In this document: piece by piece, positions 10,441 through 22,321 of the stretch
How positions within the stretch are numbered: position 1 is the first letter of the stretch
How the letters are laid out: each line of letters begins with the position of its first letter
Source of the DNA: Paracorniculantispora psalliotae
Lineage: Eukaryota; Ascomycota; Sordariomycetes; Hypocreales; Cordycipitaceae
Direction of reading: 5' to 3'
DNA length: 64,000 bases
NCBI GenBank assembly: GCA_002796755.1
Contig: PHFE01000055.1
Span: 656,303-720,302 of the forward strand
Notes under the pieces: generated by a model
What the model was told of the DNA's origin: nothing
Database searches by the model: none
Seen by the model: only the letters and a program-made list of their open reading frames with translations
Program-made: the position numbers and the translations under genes

Positions 10441-10824
10441 ACCAAGGGCTTGCGACATTTAGAAAGCATTATGTGTAAAGCGCATCACATCTACCGAACC
10501 CTCATCCGTGATACTCCATGTGATCAAGGGAAATGTTGCAATTGTTGACTGGTCAAAGTTTCGTGCAGGGTAATTCAGTAGCGTCATGCACGCCGCCCAT
10601 GTGGGGACCTTCTGAAGTCATCACTGGCTGCAGTCTGTGTCGAAACTCACTCGCGCTAACGCAAACTCCAAGCTACCTCTTCCGGACAACGCCACCATTG
10701 TTGACGACAGCACATGTGGCACCCGTTCGTTGAAAATTTATCCAGTTTCATCTCGACCGGTAGAATCGCCCAGTCGATACTTTTTGATAACTGATGCTGT
10801 CCGACGCACGAAAATCTCTGCACA
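10441..10824. other. Intergenic gap, promoter side of RMD1-like gene
   Basis: No gene seen. The last part precedes the ATG at 10825 and presumably contains its promoter and leader. Confidence 0.45.
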
Positions 10825-12915
10825 ATGTCTTCTGGAAATAAACAAAGGGCGCCTTCGGTGCTGGTATGCGACGACCTTGCTAAGCGTTTGCTATTCGCGT
10901 CGCACAGAGAAAACTGACATCAATGCAGGTCACCGACTCACGAGCCCGCGAGCGGATTAACCAGCGACGCAACCCACAGCGTCCCGATGCCATGTCGCGG
11001 TCGCCAGGACGGATGCCGATGCGATTCATGACGGTCGACAACGTTCTACAATTCAGCTCACAGATTCCGTCCGGACAGCCTCGAGGCCCTCCTACCCCTG
11101 CGACTGGCCCCCATGGTGGCGGCTCTGTACAACCACGACGCGTGGTCTCGGGCGGTCTCCCGAATGTGCATTCGCGCACAGGGCAGCCCATGCCATCGCG
11201 CACGACCAAGATTAGCGAAAAGCTGGTGCTGCTGCCCGAGACGGACGACAAGGAAGATGTCGAAGACGAGATCGAGAGCGACACTGTGCTTGCACGAAAA
11301 ATGCAAGCCGAGGATGATCGACCGCTGCGCGATGAAGAGCTGGATGTGCTGCGCAAGCGCGGTGGCATCCGCGGCAAATCCTACGCCGAGCGACTGCCAA
11401 AGATGCAGCGCAAAGACAAAGTCAGTCGACTGACAGCGTACTGTACCGCGCAGGCGTTCAAGATCAAGGCAACTGCCGAATTTTTGAAAGAGAAACACGA
11501 AGCGAAAACCAAACTCTACGATGACTGCCTCTACGTCATATACGCGCTGCCGCTGATGAATGGCACCGACGGCTACCGTGTGCGCGGCCGCCCCATTTTA
11601 AAGACACCCGGTTCTGGCAAGACTGTCCTCGATCTAGAGATTGAACGAACCGAGCAACGAGACCATCACGAAGGCTACTTTGAAGACGACGCCTACACCG
11701 GGCCGCAGAGCCCCGAGCAGCCGAGCCACATGCGTCCCGGCACGCGCGAAGAGTCGCCCGACGACGAGGCCAACATGCACGGCGGCAGCTTCCACCCGCA
11801 CGACGAAGGCATCTCGCCCATGAACCGGCTGGCGCCGCACGCCAAGAACTTTGCCGAAATGTTTGTCTACTCGTACGGCGTGGTCGTGTTCTGGAACTTT
11901 ACCGAGTTCCAGGAAAAGGACATCCTGGCGGACCTGACGTTTGCCGACGCCGAGGACGGCATCAGCCTGCTCACGCGGCCGCTGGAGCAGCACGACTTTG
12001 AGACGGAGGAGTTTCACTTTGAGTACAGCGCCGACGTGAAGCGCCCGCGCATCTTCAACGACATGATTACGCTGATGCCGCGCTCCGACCACATGATTAA
12101 ATTGACCATTAGCCACGCCATTGCGCAGAGTACAAAACTGTGCCTGTTTGAGGAGCGGCTGGGCGAGACGATGCTCGATGCGCAGGACGTGCCCAAGACG
12201 CTGGCGCTGACGGGCGAGCTCAACATGACGAGGACGGAGATTGTCAAGATCTTGGGCCGTCTATTCAAGAGCCGCGTGGACATTAATCTTTGTACGTGCT
12301 TCACCTACTACACCTACTACAACTTAACTCTCCATGCTCACACAATACTAACCACTGTCATCTACAGCCTCCAACATTCTCGACGTGCCCAACTTCTTCT
12401 GGGACTCGGAGCCCACGCTGCATCCCCTCTACGCCGCCATCCGCGAGTACCTCGAGATTGACCCGCGCATTAAAGTCCTCAACGAGCGCTGCCGCGTCTT
12501 CCTCGACCTCGCCGAGATCCTGTCCGACTCGGTCAACGACGCCAAGATGAGCGCCATTACCTGGATCGTCATCATCCTCATCCTCGTCAGCATCCTCGTC
12601 ACCCTCACCGAGGTCGGCCTGCGCTTCGCCATGCTCGAGCGCAGCAAGAAGCCCGGCGAGGAGCGCACCCCGGTCCTTCCGCAGATGTCCTGGGCGGACG
12701 GCGCCACGCCGAACCACGCGCCGCTGCGCATCGGGCCGGGGCCTGCGGCGGCGCCGGCGGAGGGCGAGATGCCGAGCGCGTTGGAGGAGCTGGCGCGCAC
12801 GCTCGGCCTCGAGGCGAATGCGACGCTGGACGACGTCAAGAGCAGCATCCGCACGTTGCAGGACGAGGCCGCGTCGCTGCCTGCGCCGGAAGGGGTCAAG
12901 GTCGACGAGCTGTGA
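10825..12915 (+). CDS. RMD1/DUF155 family membrane protein
   Basis: Three exons: 10825-10863, 10929-12291 and 12368-12915 (1950 nt, 649 residues). The first exon is only 13 codons (MSSGNKQRAPSVL). Its intron has GTATGC, a CTGAC branch site and TGCAG, so the ATG at 10923 inside that acceptor is not the likely start. The protein belongs to the DUF155 family of yeast Rmd1/Rmd8 and S. pombe Sif2/Sif3. It has a low-complexity N-terminus, the conserved YSYGVVVFWNF segment, and a C-terminal FFWDSEPTLHPLY segment. One membrane helix follows (about residues 529-550), then a variable tail. Rmd1 relatives act at mitochondria or in vacuole-related processes; the location here is not determined. It faces the transporter gene at 13812 tail to tail. 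Confidence 0.92.
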
Positions 12916-13811
12916 TGAGGAAGCGAACACAAAAGCAGTGCGAAATAGCAGAAAGGCGTTGTCGCATATTTTATACCCGATTTATCTCAGTCCCTACCAT
13001 CTTCACGGACAAAGCAGGTCTGGTCTCTTATTTTTTTTTCTGCGGTGCTGCATTGCAACATCAAACCTCTAGCATAGCGAAATGGAGTTTTTTATTTATT
13101 TATCGTATTCGTGTTCTCTTTGGCGATTCAGTCATTACCCAGGGTAAATATAATAGCAATATATATATATAAATCTGACTAATTTTTTTTTTCAACATGA
13201 GATAAACATCGTCATCATCCCTTGTCATGAAGGCATGGTCAGCCCTGCAAAGTGCGCCCCTTGCACAGACGTTTTCATGCGGACCATCACTCAGCCGCTG
13301 CGATGAACTGACTCAATACAGGGCGGGGAGTGAACGGTTGTTTTTGGCTTGTTTCATGTACGGTAGTTCGTCAACAGCCGAATAACTCAAACGAGCCATA
13401 GCACGCGATCAATTAAAGGCAGGTAGTTGTATTAAAGTCCGTATATCATATGCCCATGCATGCTATGCATAATGCGTCTATCAAATTTGCGTCAAGTGCC
13501 CAACAAACAGAATGCTCTGTAACTGTATATGCATCCCTCCTGAGCGAGATCAATAACTAAATAAAATGATACAGTGCCCCGTTTTGCAACGCCAAATGCA
13601 GAAACAAACGCCCTGGCCGGCATCCAAAGTTTAGGCCTGCCTGGCCCGCCAGGGATGTAACAAGCTCTTCTTCTCCCTCCCGGTCTTGGGTATCATGGAG
13701 CCATTCTAACGACCACAATACTTGGTATTGGGTTCGAGATGACAAGTATTATCCAACTGGAATGTACTCTTTGCGTGTGGCAAAGAATGAAACGTAATTC
13801 GTCCAGCTCAA
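12916..13811. other. Convergent intergenic gap
   Basis: About 0.9 kb between two 3' ends, with an AT-rich patch and a short TA run near 13160. No gene seen; probably 3' untranslated regions and terminators of both neighbours. Confidence 0.45.
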
Positions 13812-14997
13812 TTATTGCGCAATCTTCTTGTAGACGGTGTTTTGCCGCTTCTTACTATCGAGTTCCGCTTTGCTGTAGACAGCGGCGCCGAGCATCGTGA
13901 TGGCCATCCCCGCGCCCTTGAGCGTATCCACTTCAACATTGAAGATGAAGATGCCGAGGAGAACGGTTAGACATTGCTTGAGATTGCCACACACCGTCAT
14001 GGTCAATGCACCAGCTAGCTTGTTGGTGTTGAATGACGACATGTTGAGCAGAAAAGCAAGGCATCCGTTGCCAAGCAGAGAGGCAAATGTGGCAATGCCC
14101 GACATGTCTGAGCTGGCAATGGCTGTACGAAAGCCTTGCACCTCTCCAGTAGCAAATGCGCATATCAAGGCCTGGGCTGCTGCCAAAGGAGACATTCGGA
14201 AGAGGAATTCGACCGGCGGAAGGGCGAGAGAGCCCGTCATAAAGCGGTTGGTCACGATAGTCTAGATACCATTAGCAGCCACAATAAGAGTAGAGCACGC
14301 TGGGGCATACCTTGAGAGCGGCAAAGATGACGCCAAGAATTGTTAACAGGAAGCCGGCGTCGGAAAACTTCATCTCCCCAGCGGTTGTCATTGTGGCACC
14401 AATGATTAAAGGAACCAGAGACATGTAAGTGAGGGTGCTGTAGGTGCGACCGTACCAGGCACGGAAGATGAGAAGCGTAAAGATGGGGCAAAGCATCCGC
14501 ATTGTCTGATAAAAAGGAACCGACACCATGGCCAACGATAGGTTTGACAGGGCAATGTTGGCTGTAAAAAGAGCACTAAAAGAGGCAAGAGCCAGGTTTT
14601 CGCGGCGTCCTAGACGAGAGAGTTTGAAGTAGCCCAGGTGCAGCATGCCGTAGGTTCCGAGAGCGGAAATAGATGTGTGGAGGAAGGTCAAGAGCCAGGG
14701 GAATTTAAACTAGAAAGAGTTGGCAAACAATGCTCAAAGGATCAGGTTCTAAGTACATACCACGCCCAAGACGAGCTTGTTATAGATGGTGAGCATCAGT
14801 GACAGCAGAAAGTATGTGCCCAGCCATGTAAACTTGACTGCTGATGGGATCGAATATTCGTGGTCGAGATTAGCCTGAGGAGCAGTCTCGGAACGGCCTG
14901 CGTTGGCTTCCATATCGACGAAGGTGTCGGATCGCGGGCTAAAATCCTGTTCTTCTTTTGACAGTAATGGTGAAGGCTCCGGCGACTGTGAAGACAT
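13812..14997 (-). CDS. TPT-family nucleotide-sugar/sugar-phosphate transporter
   Basis: Three exons: 14997-14761, 14709-14311 and 14261-13812 (1086 nt, 361 residues), all joined in phase 0 with clean GT/AG ends. About ten hydrophobic helices begin near residue 53 after a polar N-terminus of about 50 residues. Segments such as YFLLSLMLTIYNKLVLG, FPWLLTFLHTSISALGTYG, SLAMVSVPFYQTMRMLCP and LNMSSFNTNKLAGALTMTV are typical of the triose-phosphate/nucleotide-sugar transporter family (DMT superfamily). The NK residues in the first helix and the KLAGALTMTV segment are usual family marks. Likely a Golgi or ER exchanger; substrate cannot be read from sequence. The start ATG gives a good N-terminal match in length to the family. 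Confidence 0.92.
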
Positions 14998-17900
14998 GTT
15001 GAAGTGGAACTGGGCAAGTATCAACAGGCCAATTGAATGACGAAGCGTGCGAGCGAGATCAAGCTGGTCGTCGGTTTTGAAAGTCAGAGATGATGAAGCT
15101 TGACACAAGATGTCAAAGTAGACAGCGTGTGATGAAGCTGACGCCGCGGAAGATCAACGCAGATATATAACGAAGCCGGTACCGGCACGCCAGCAGGGGA
15201 AGACGGCGCCGGATGGACGGCAGAACTGGGGCGGCGGGTGATGTCAATGACCCTGACGATATACAGACGTGACGAATCGTGGCGCTGACTCAATTGGTCT
15301 CGATGCAAAAGAGGAGCTTGGTAGGTGGGACCAGCAAGCGACGGTCAACCAGAGGTCCAGAGGCGTGCGTGGTATGTGGTGTGATGGTGCAACACTGGCG
15401 TAGCTGGGGATCGGATCAAAAGAGCGGGCGAATTAGAATGTCGACGCTGAGATGCAGAATGAGCGACTATGGATGGGATAAGAGTCGAGAAAGCCAAGAA
15501 AAAAAAAACCCAAAGCAATGCCGAAAGAATGATTGCGTTTGTATGCCAATGTAGAGTTGGAGCTGCGGGTGAGGGCTGTTGGCGAACGGGGCACTCTTTG
15601 TATTGGAGGAGGCTTGGCAAGAAGCACAGGCAAGCAAGGTAGGTATGGGGAGGCAAGGTAGTCAAGGTATGCAAGAACCTGGGATAGGAAGAGCCGCTGC
15701 GGTCTGAAGGTCTGGTAGGAGCTCGGGGATTCGGTAGAGCAAGAAACGGAGGTAGTCGAGATGTGAGAATGGCAAAAGGTCGACAATACGTAGGCGACCC
15801 GTGGCTGGAGCGGTAGTTTGTATGCGGAGCTGGGACACACTGGGGGAGCTGCACTCTGGCCAGGGGAAGCTAATAACAACCAAAGCTTCGGAGCTGGCAA
15901 TCATGCGGTCTCCGAATACACTGTGACGTAGGCAGGCCCATCAATACAAAATAAAACATTTAAATTAAAATAAAATAAAATAAAAGCACAAGGGGGACTG
16001 GAGTAACTTGATCTACCAGCCAGGTGCGCTCTCATGATGCACGAGAGGCTCAGACCTCCTTTGACTGGATGAGCTGGGACAGGATTGAAAATACAGCGGA
16101 CGCACCTTGCTGTTAGCGGTTAGCCAGAATCGCTGCAGGGGACTTGATGGCCTGTAGATGCGCTAAGCTGTTTTTCAAGTTATCAGCGGGCCAGCACGCT
16201 AAAGTCATGGTTGGGGGCAGATGCGACGACAACACCCACCCAGGCAGGGGGCGTGTATACATGGGGGTGCAGCTCGGTACTTGCATCAACTCTATCAGCA
16301 GGGCGTGAATTATGTATTATTATTGGCAAGTAACATGTAAACTTTGTCCCGCAGCACATTAAGCTCATCCCGCTTATTGCTTTTTTGTTTCGGGCAATAG
16401 GCGCCGAGCACACGACCAAAAGGATGACGAAACACTGCCAACCGCTTGGCTGCTGGAACCGGCTTGGTATGGGTACCTGTATGGAGAGGACGCTTGCTTG
16501 AACAGTGATGGCTTATCGTATAGAGCGTATCTGGGCAGTACTGGAATACAAATGTGAATTAAAATGCAATTCTTGGCCATCTTGGCCACTGCTTGTTCAT
16601 ACTGAGTACTAGTTAGTGGGTATGCGATAGCCACATCATCAACAACCTGCCTCTCAGTCTGGCACCGCCACCGCAGCCACAGACCCGCGTTTGCTGCAGC
16701 CACCGCCGCCACCTCTGACAGCAGGCACAAGTCGTCTTGGCATCTCAAACAACCTTCCATCACGTCCACATCGCAATAGGACACCTTCCATCCGGTTACC
16801 AGCCATACAATATTGCTCATTTCATCCACCAACGCCGCTTTGCTAAAAACCCATCCAAACCCACGCCGTTCACCCTTCCCGCACCTCCTTGCCGTGCTCA
16901 TCACAGACGCATACGCAACCCACCTCAATTGCGTCGACACCTGAGCGCCACACCCGTCCACCTTATCCTCCTGTGGCTGCCGACAACGGTGCCGGGCCCA
17001 GGCCAAAAGCTGCCTCTGCAATCTCTTTCTGGACGAAAATCGCCGAATTCCAGAATCTCTTATTCCCCTGTCGCTCCTATTAGACCTCTCTCTTCGCTCC
17101 ACCTCCACAATCCGCACGGCACACTCCATCCGGCATATACGTCAGCTCTTTCGACGCGATTGCTGCCCAAGCTTGACTCGAAGAATCGCAATTCATCATG
17201 CACTGAACTCAAACGCATCAAGAATGACAATATCGGAATAGCCCGCCATCAAACCTGCCCCTGCCGCATCGTCGACTCGTGACCCCCCGATGCATTGGCT
17301 CCGGGGCGAGAACGCCCACAGACACTCGCAATAGGCCCCTCCCCATTCCGCGCATCGCTCTGTCCACACTGCAAAATGAATTGCGTACCCACGAAAGAAA
17401 GCTAACCTGCCAAACTGCTGTTCCGGATAATCACCAATCAGCATCGTTCATTATTTCCGCAGTGGCCCCCTGTTCGAATACTGCCGCATCCCATGCCTCA
17501 TCCATGCAACCTACAACGAGCATCTTGCTTGACCGACCATGACTTTAGATCTGGCCTTGCCCCTGCCAATCGTTTCAAACTGGTCCCTTGGGCCTCGGCA
17601 CCCAGCGCACACGGACACGGGTTGTTATTTCAATCCTGTCAAAAGGTCCATGCAACCTCCTGGGAGTCCTATTTTTCGGCCGTAATGCCACCGCTCCGCG
17701 CCTCTTACACATTCTCTCTCCTGGATGCCCGCTGCCATTTTAGGTCTCTGGCCTCTCCCTGCCCCGGTCGCTCACCACCAGAGACGGTTGGCCAACGCTA
17801 GCCTCCGCTAGCGCACCCTGTCTGGACAGGCGATTGCCGCACATGGTGGAATCCAGGCACATGAATGGGTGCTAATTGTACCAGGATCGTGGCACACTTC

Positions 17901-19646
17901 TCATACAATATGAACCGCAATTCTGACGTTGTTCTCTGTCGTCTCTGCGTACCATGGCGGCCCTATGTATCGTTGTCCGCCAAACCGCCAAACCCGCCAA
18001 ATCATTTCGCTTTCCCCGAGGCGGTCGTGGACAACAAGCCACAGCTCCGCTTGTGGCCGCTTTATCGCGTGCTCACTCGCAGGTCTTTAGTTGCTGGTCT
18101 TGTGCCACCTCGCCAAGTGTAGTTCTTGCGGCTTTTTACCTGGACATTGGCATACAAGCCACACGCGACTTGCGACTTGCGACTATCTCTTTCCCTATTT
18201 ATGCACACTCGCAACATTGCTGTAAGATCGTCTGTATCCTCACGCTTATCTTCCGACGTGACACGGAGATTTAAAATGAGACGGCCCTCGCCAAGAATGC
18301 CGCCCTGAGACTGGACCTGCGTGGTAGCCGTAAGGTAACCTGTAGCTTGTCCCGTATTCAAAACTTACTGCCAAGGCCGTTCAAAGGACAGCCATTGCTA
18401 AATTTCGCCGCCCCGGAGCAGCTGGTTGGAACGGATCCAGGCGCAAAACCTTGGCGTGCGTGCATCTGTAAAATGGCCTTGCCTTGAGCGCCCGCCATCA
18501 GACATCAGTGCTCACTCCGACGAGTTTTACTGCCATTAGGCAACCCGACGCCGCACACTGATCCATCTACACCTAAGAAGTCATGGCCTCAGCCTCTCTT
18601 GGCTCCTTGGCTGTCTCTAGTTGGCTATGTCAGTTCAACCCTCAATCGTTCACTGAAATTTGCTACCAAAACCTCTGGAGGCTCGCGGCGCCTAATATGT
18701 GCAAATTACAACAGGCCTTGCAACTCGCACGGTTACAACACTCCTGAGACCTGACACACAGAAACGCCCTGAAAACGATCAGAATGGCTTGGAAAAGACT
18801 TGCTGGGTCTCCCCTAACATATTTTTAAGCTACCACGAAAGACTTGGGATACCTTGTGCTGTGTCGCCCTGCTTTTAACCCGAATTTTGATTAAATTGAT
18901 ACTTCGGCGATCAGCAGCCCTGCGAGTAAGCCGCGAATATGAGAAGTCAAAGAAATATTAAAACAACTTTATTCGGCACCATTTGGCCACTGCAACGGCA
19001 CATCGCAGGAAGACACAATACGAGCAAGTTGCAAGGCAACTCCCTGCGCTGGAGCGACACCGGCCGAGCCGGCTATTCGTGAGCGCTACGCTAACAACTC
19101 AATCAAGAATGCGCGCCACGCTGCACTCTTCTAACAATATGTATGTGGGCTCGTGCAAATCTGCCCTTGCGTACTCTCAGCATTTCCACTTTCAGTAACA
19201 GATGGGACGTCCACTGTGGTGCCGTGTGGCGTTTTCCATAGATCCACACCGTCACGCACGCCCCCGGTAGATGATACTGGGTGTGAAGCAGCGGGATGCA
19301 GAGAAGGGACCAGTGCTTCTGAACTTGTCAACTCTATCCATTCAAACATTCCCGCTTGCGATTCTTCTCTTTCCATTCTATTCCCCTGAGGCGAAAGGAC
19401 CAGCCCCCCGAATCTCATAGACGTCACGCGCACACGTAGGCAGATCCCACACCTGTGTTGACTCGTCTGCTTTGTATAAGCAGTCGGCCTGTGGCGTGCG
19501 TCCGAGTCGCGGCTCACATGCGAACAAGCCTTGGTTCTTCTTTTCTTCCTTTCTTTTGATAACCACGGCATACACACGGCACTCATTTTTGTTTCGTTCC
19601 TTTTAGCTTCGTTCATTTCCCGAAACTGCCAGTGACTCGAGTCAAG
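14998..19646. other. Long intergenic region (4.65 kb)
   Basis: No supportable protein gene. The left 1 kb probably holds the promoter and leader of the minus-strand transporter. From about 16.7 to 17.85 kb the plus strand is pyrimidine-rich and C-rich, like fungal 5' leaders or non-coding transcripts. Frames of up to 250 codons occur there on both strands, but they have low-complexity composition and no domain character. An A/T run lies at 15945-15985. The end of the region is the promoter side of the glycosyltransferase gene at 19647. Confidence 0.5.
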
Positions 19647-21406
19647 ATGCCACTCTTCTCTGGGAAACGGCGCTCGCTACTCTTTCCTTCACTAATTTTC
19701 CTTTTTTTCTTCACACTGCTTGCGCTGGATGAGTCTCTACAACCGGTACGGAACTGTTCTTTTCTATCTGGCAAGCCATTGGACTTTGACGCTCACAGAT
19801 TATATCAAAGGGTCGCTTTAGCAGAATCATCAGCAGCCGGCCGAGGCCCGGCGGCTCGAAATCGAAGCCGCACGGGTCCGCCTTTCACTACCTCGTCCCC
19901 GCCAGCTCCCCGAATATCAAGTTATGTTACAACGTCGTCTCTGCGGCCGTCAACCGGTACCCGGCGCCGCTGCTCCTCGGCTGGAAGGGCCAGGGAGAGA
20001 TGGACGCGGCCGAGACGCACTTGGCCAAGCTGCGCGCCATCCAGCAGTACCTCCAAGGCCTTTCGACTGACGAGGACGATGATCTCGTGCTCATCGTCGA
20101 CGGATACGACATCATGCTGCAGCTGCCCGTTGAGGTCATGATTGAGCGCTACTTTATCATGCAGCGCGACGCCGACGCCCGGCTCGCCGAACGCTACAAC
20201 ATGTCTGTCGAGCAGCTACACCGCAAAAACATCAGCAACACCATATTCTGGGGTCCCGACAAGCTCTGCTGGCCCGTGGACTGGTCGGCGCCGCGCTGCT
20301 GGGCCGTGCCGGCCTCGCACCTCGGCGACCACGCCTTTGGCCCTAACCAGGGAGACGGCGACATGGGGACTAACGACCCCAAGTGGCTCAACTCGGGCAC
20401 CGTCCTAGGCCCTGTCGGCGACCTGCGGACTTACATTAATGTCACAATGGCCGAGATTGAGCGCACCTACGACGCCGATTTTGAGAATAGCGAGTCGGAC
20501 CAGTTCTACCTCTCCAACATCTGGGGCCGCCAGGAGTACCACCGCTCCAAGCAGGTGCTCGCGCTCCAGGGCGACAGCGCGCCGGCCAATGCAAGCGAGT
20601 GGCTCGAAGCCAGCGTGGACCACGTGCTGCCCAATCCGCTCGTCATCCAAGGTGAGGCGACAGAGTTCCACGTCGGCATCGACTACGAGTCGGCGCTGTT
20701 CCAGACCAAGGCTGGCTACGAGCGATTCTTTGGCTACAGAAAATTCGACGAGCCCGGCTACACGGCACGTATGGATGTCGACATGTTTGAGGCGGGCGCC
20801 TCTTTTGTCCCTTACTCCATCGAGATGCCCGCCGCGGTGTACGCGGCCCTGACCAGGGTGTATGAGGCGGCCGTCAAGCCACTGTCATCCGGCCGCCGAT
20901 CTTTATCGGCGCCGCACCGGAGCCGACGTGACACCACCACCAACGCCGCCGCCGCCACCAACATCGTCAGCCGCAGCCGTCTACCCGCCAGCGAGTGGAT
21001 CCGGACTGTCAACCTCGGCGTCAACTACGTGACGCGTCACATCTTTGCCCTCTGGCACTGCACCGGCGGGAAAGACTCCATCGACGACGAGTATCGGGCG
21101 CTGTGGTTCTTCCCATTCGCCGCTAGCCTGCTGCGCGCCAACGCGCTGGCCTCGCGCTCCGGCGACGAACTCACGGCCTCGCCCATGGACGGCCGAGCGT
21201 GGCTGCCCCGGCTACAGTATCCCAGAGACGACCTGCGCAGGCCGAGGCCAGGCGCCGAGTATGGCGGCGCGTTTACGGATTACAAGGGGGAAGAGTTTTT
21301 GTCGTTTGGGGAGCTCTGCGGGGAGTGGCAGGATGTATTGCTCGAAGGTGAGATGGGCGTGCGGCCGGCGACGGTGGAGGCAGAGCCGGTGGGAGCGACT
21401 GAGTAG
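19647..21406 (+). CDS. Type II membrane glycosyltransferase (PLOD/procollagen galactosyltransferase-like)
   Basis: Two exons, 19647-19745 and 19799-21406 (1707 nt, 568 residues). The intron is short (GTACGG...CACAG, 53 nt) and joins in phase 0. The N-terminus is a signal anchor: a short basic stretch (GKRRS) then a leucine/phenylalanine-rich helix at about residues 11-29. A lumenal catalytic region follows, with KLCYNVVSAVNRYPAPLLLGWKG split by no gap, and the metal/sugar-nucleotide motif LVLIVDGYDIM at about 130-140. The segment DPKWLNSGTVLGPVGDLR and NESDQ-like FENSESDQFYLSNIWGRQEYHR then follow; these are the classic LNSG and DDQ/SDQ motifs of this fold. The family resembles the glycosyltransferase domain of procollagen lysyl enzymes. 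Acceptor in fungi is unknown; the Golgi is the probable site. Confidence 0.85.
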
Positions 21407-22147
21407 AGTGTGTAAAAAGAAGGAATGAAACTGGGAGGAGAGAGAAAGAGGTGAGGAGGGAAGAAGCTTGGATGTTACCATTATTGTTCTGCAGAGACCA
21501 GCTTTGGTTCTGATTTGTCTCATTTATTACGGCGCTTACGCAACTTCCATCTTTCATTTCATAACTGTACACTAACACAGGACACCACCAATTCACTTGC
21601 ATAGTCTACCAAGCGAGTTTTACTTTACTCTTTTCTGTATGCGATCGTTTCTTATGTAAATATAATTTATGCAAAATAATCATTTGTTTAACAGCTGTTG
21701 GTGGCAATTCTATGCAATACTTGGACTGAAGATAGGATGTCGATGCAAAGACCACAAGTCCTTATGCAATGACGCTTGTCAGATACATGTCTCTGTAGCT
21801 CGATGAAAGCAGAAATCTAGTAAAAGATGAGACGAATAAGACGAATAAGAAAAACAGGAAAAACAGGAAAAACAAGAGAAACAAAGCAAATAAGCAAAAC
21901 AAGGAAAACAAGAAAAGTTATGGCGATAATCGTCGACTGCGCCAATAAAGCCGACGACGCCGAACAATAACTTTTCCGGTCTGCCGCTGAAAGCAGGCGC
22001 CCCCAAAACACGCCCATACTTTGGATAATACCAAACCAGCCTCACCTTTCTCACCCCGATGCCGGCTTCCCATCTCATCCAATTCTGGGGAGATGCGGAC
22101 AACGATTCGTCGTGAAGAGTCAAATCTCCCTTTTTCTGCTTTGCCAT
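21407..22147. other. Intergenic gap with degenerate A-rich tandem repeat
   Basis: 3' region of the glycosyltransferase and 3' side of the minus-strand gene. At about 21831-21916 there is a degenerate tandem repeat of purine-rich units (GACGAATAA and then AAAACAGG/AAAACAAG). No gene seen. Confidence 0.5.
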
Positions 22148-22321
22148 TTACAGTTCCTGGGCAACGGTGCACAGCTCGTTGAGCTTGAGTATGTGCTGCT
22201 GAATCTGGGCGTTGCTCTCGCGCAGCCTCTTCATCTCCGCCGCCTGCGCGTAATACTTCTTCCGCAGCTGTGCCACCGTCCTCGTCGGATCGAGAGCGGC
22301 CGCGGCCGCGGCCGTCGCCAT
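22148..22321 (-). other. 57-codon coiled-coil open frame directly after a stop
   Basis: Directly after the TGA of the upstream 379-residue frame, and in the same frame, an ATG opens 57 codons ending in TAA at 22150-22148. The peptide starts with an alanine run and then forms a good amphipathic coiled coil (VAQLRKKYYAQAAEMKRLRE and HILKLNELCTVAQEL). It may be the real C-terminus of the upstream gene, joined by a 72-nt in-frame intron (weak GTGGGG donor near 22336, CACAG acceptor near 22265). Readthrough, a nonsense mutation or a separate small protein are alternatives. Confidence 0.5.

Noticed and set aside
13670..13750. GGTTCGAGAT-like B-box of a tRNA near 13730
   Set aside because: No A box or cloverleaf stems could be formed around it.
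15345..15904. Overlapping minus-strand frames upstream of the transporter
   Set aside because: Three frames are open at once, typical of low-complexity leader DNA; none resembles a protein.
16374..17129. 251-codon open frame on the minus strand
   Set aside because: Composition is that of the complement of a C-rich leader; no domain, no splice pattern, and an equally long frame exists on the other strand.
16737..17282. 181-codon open frame on the plus strand
   Set aside because: Histidine/proline/serine-rich translation of pyrimidine-rich DNA without any family resemblance; read as non-coding.
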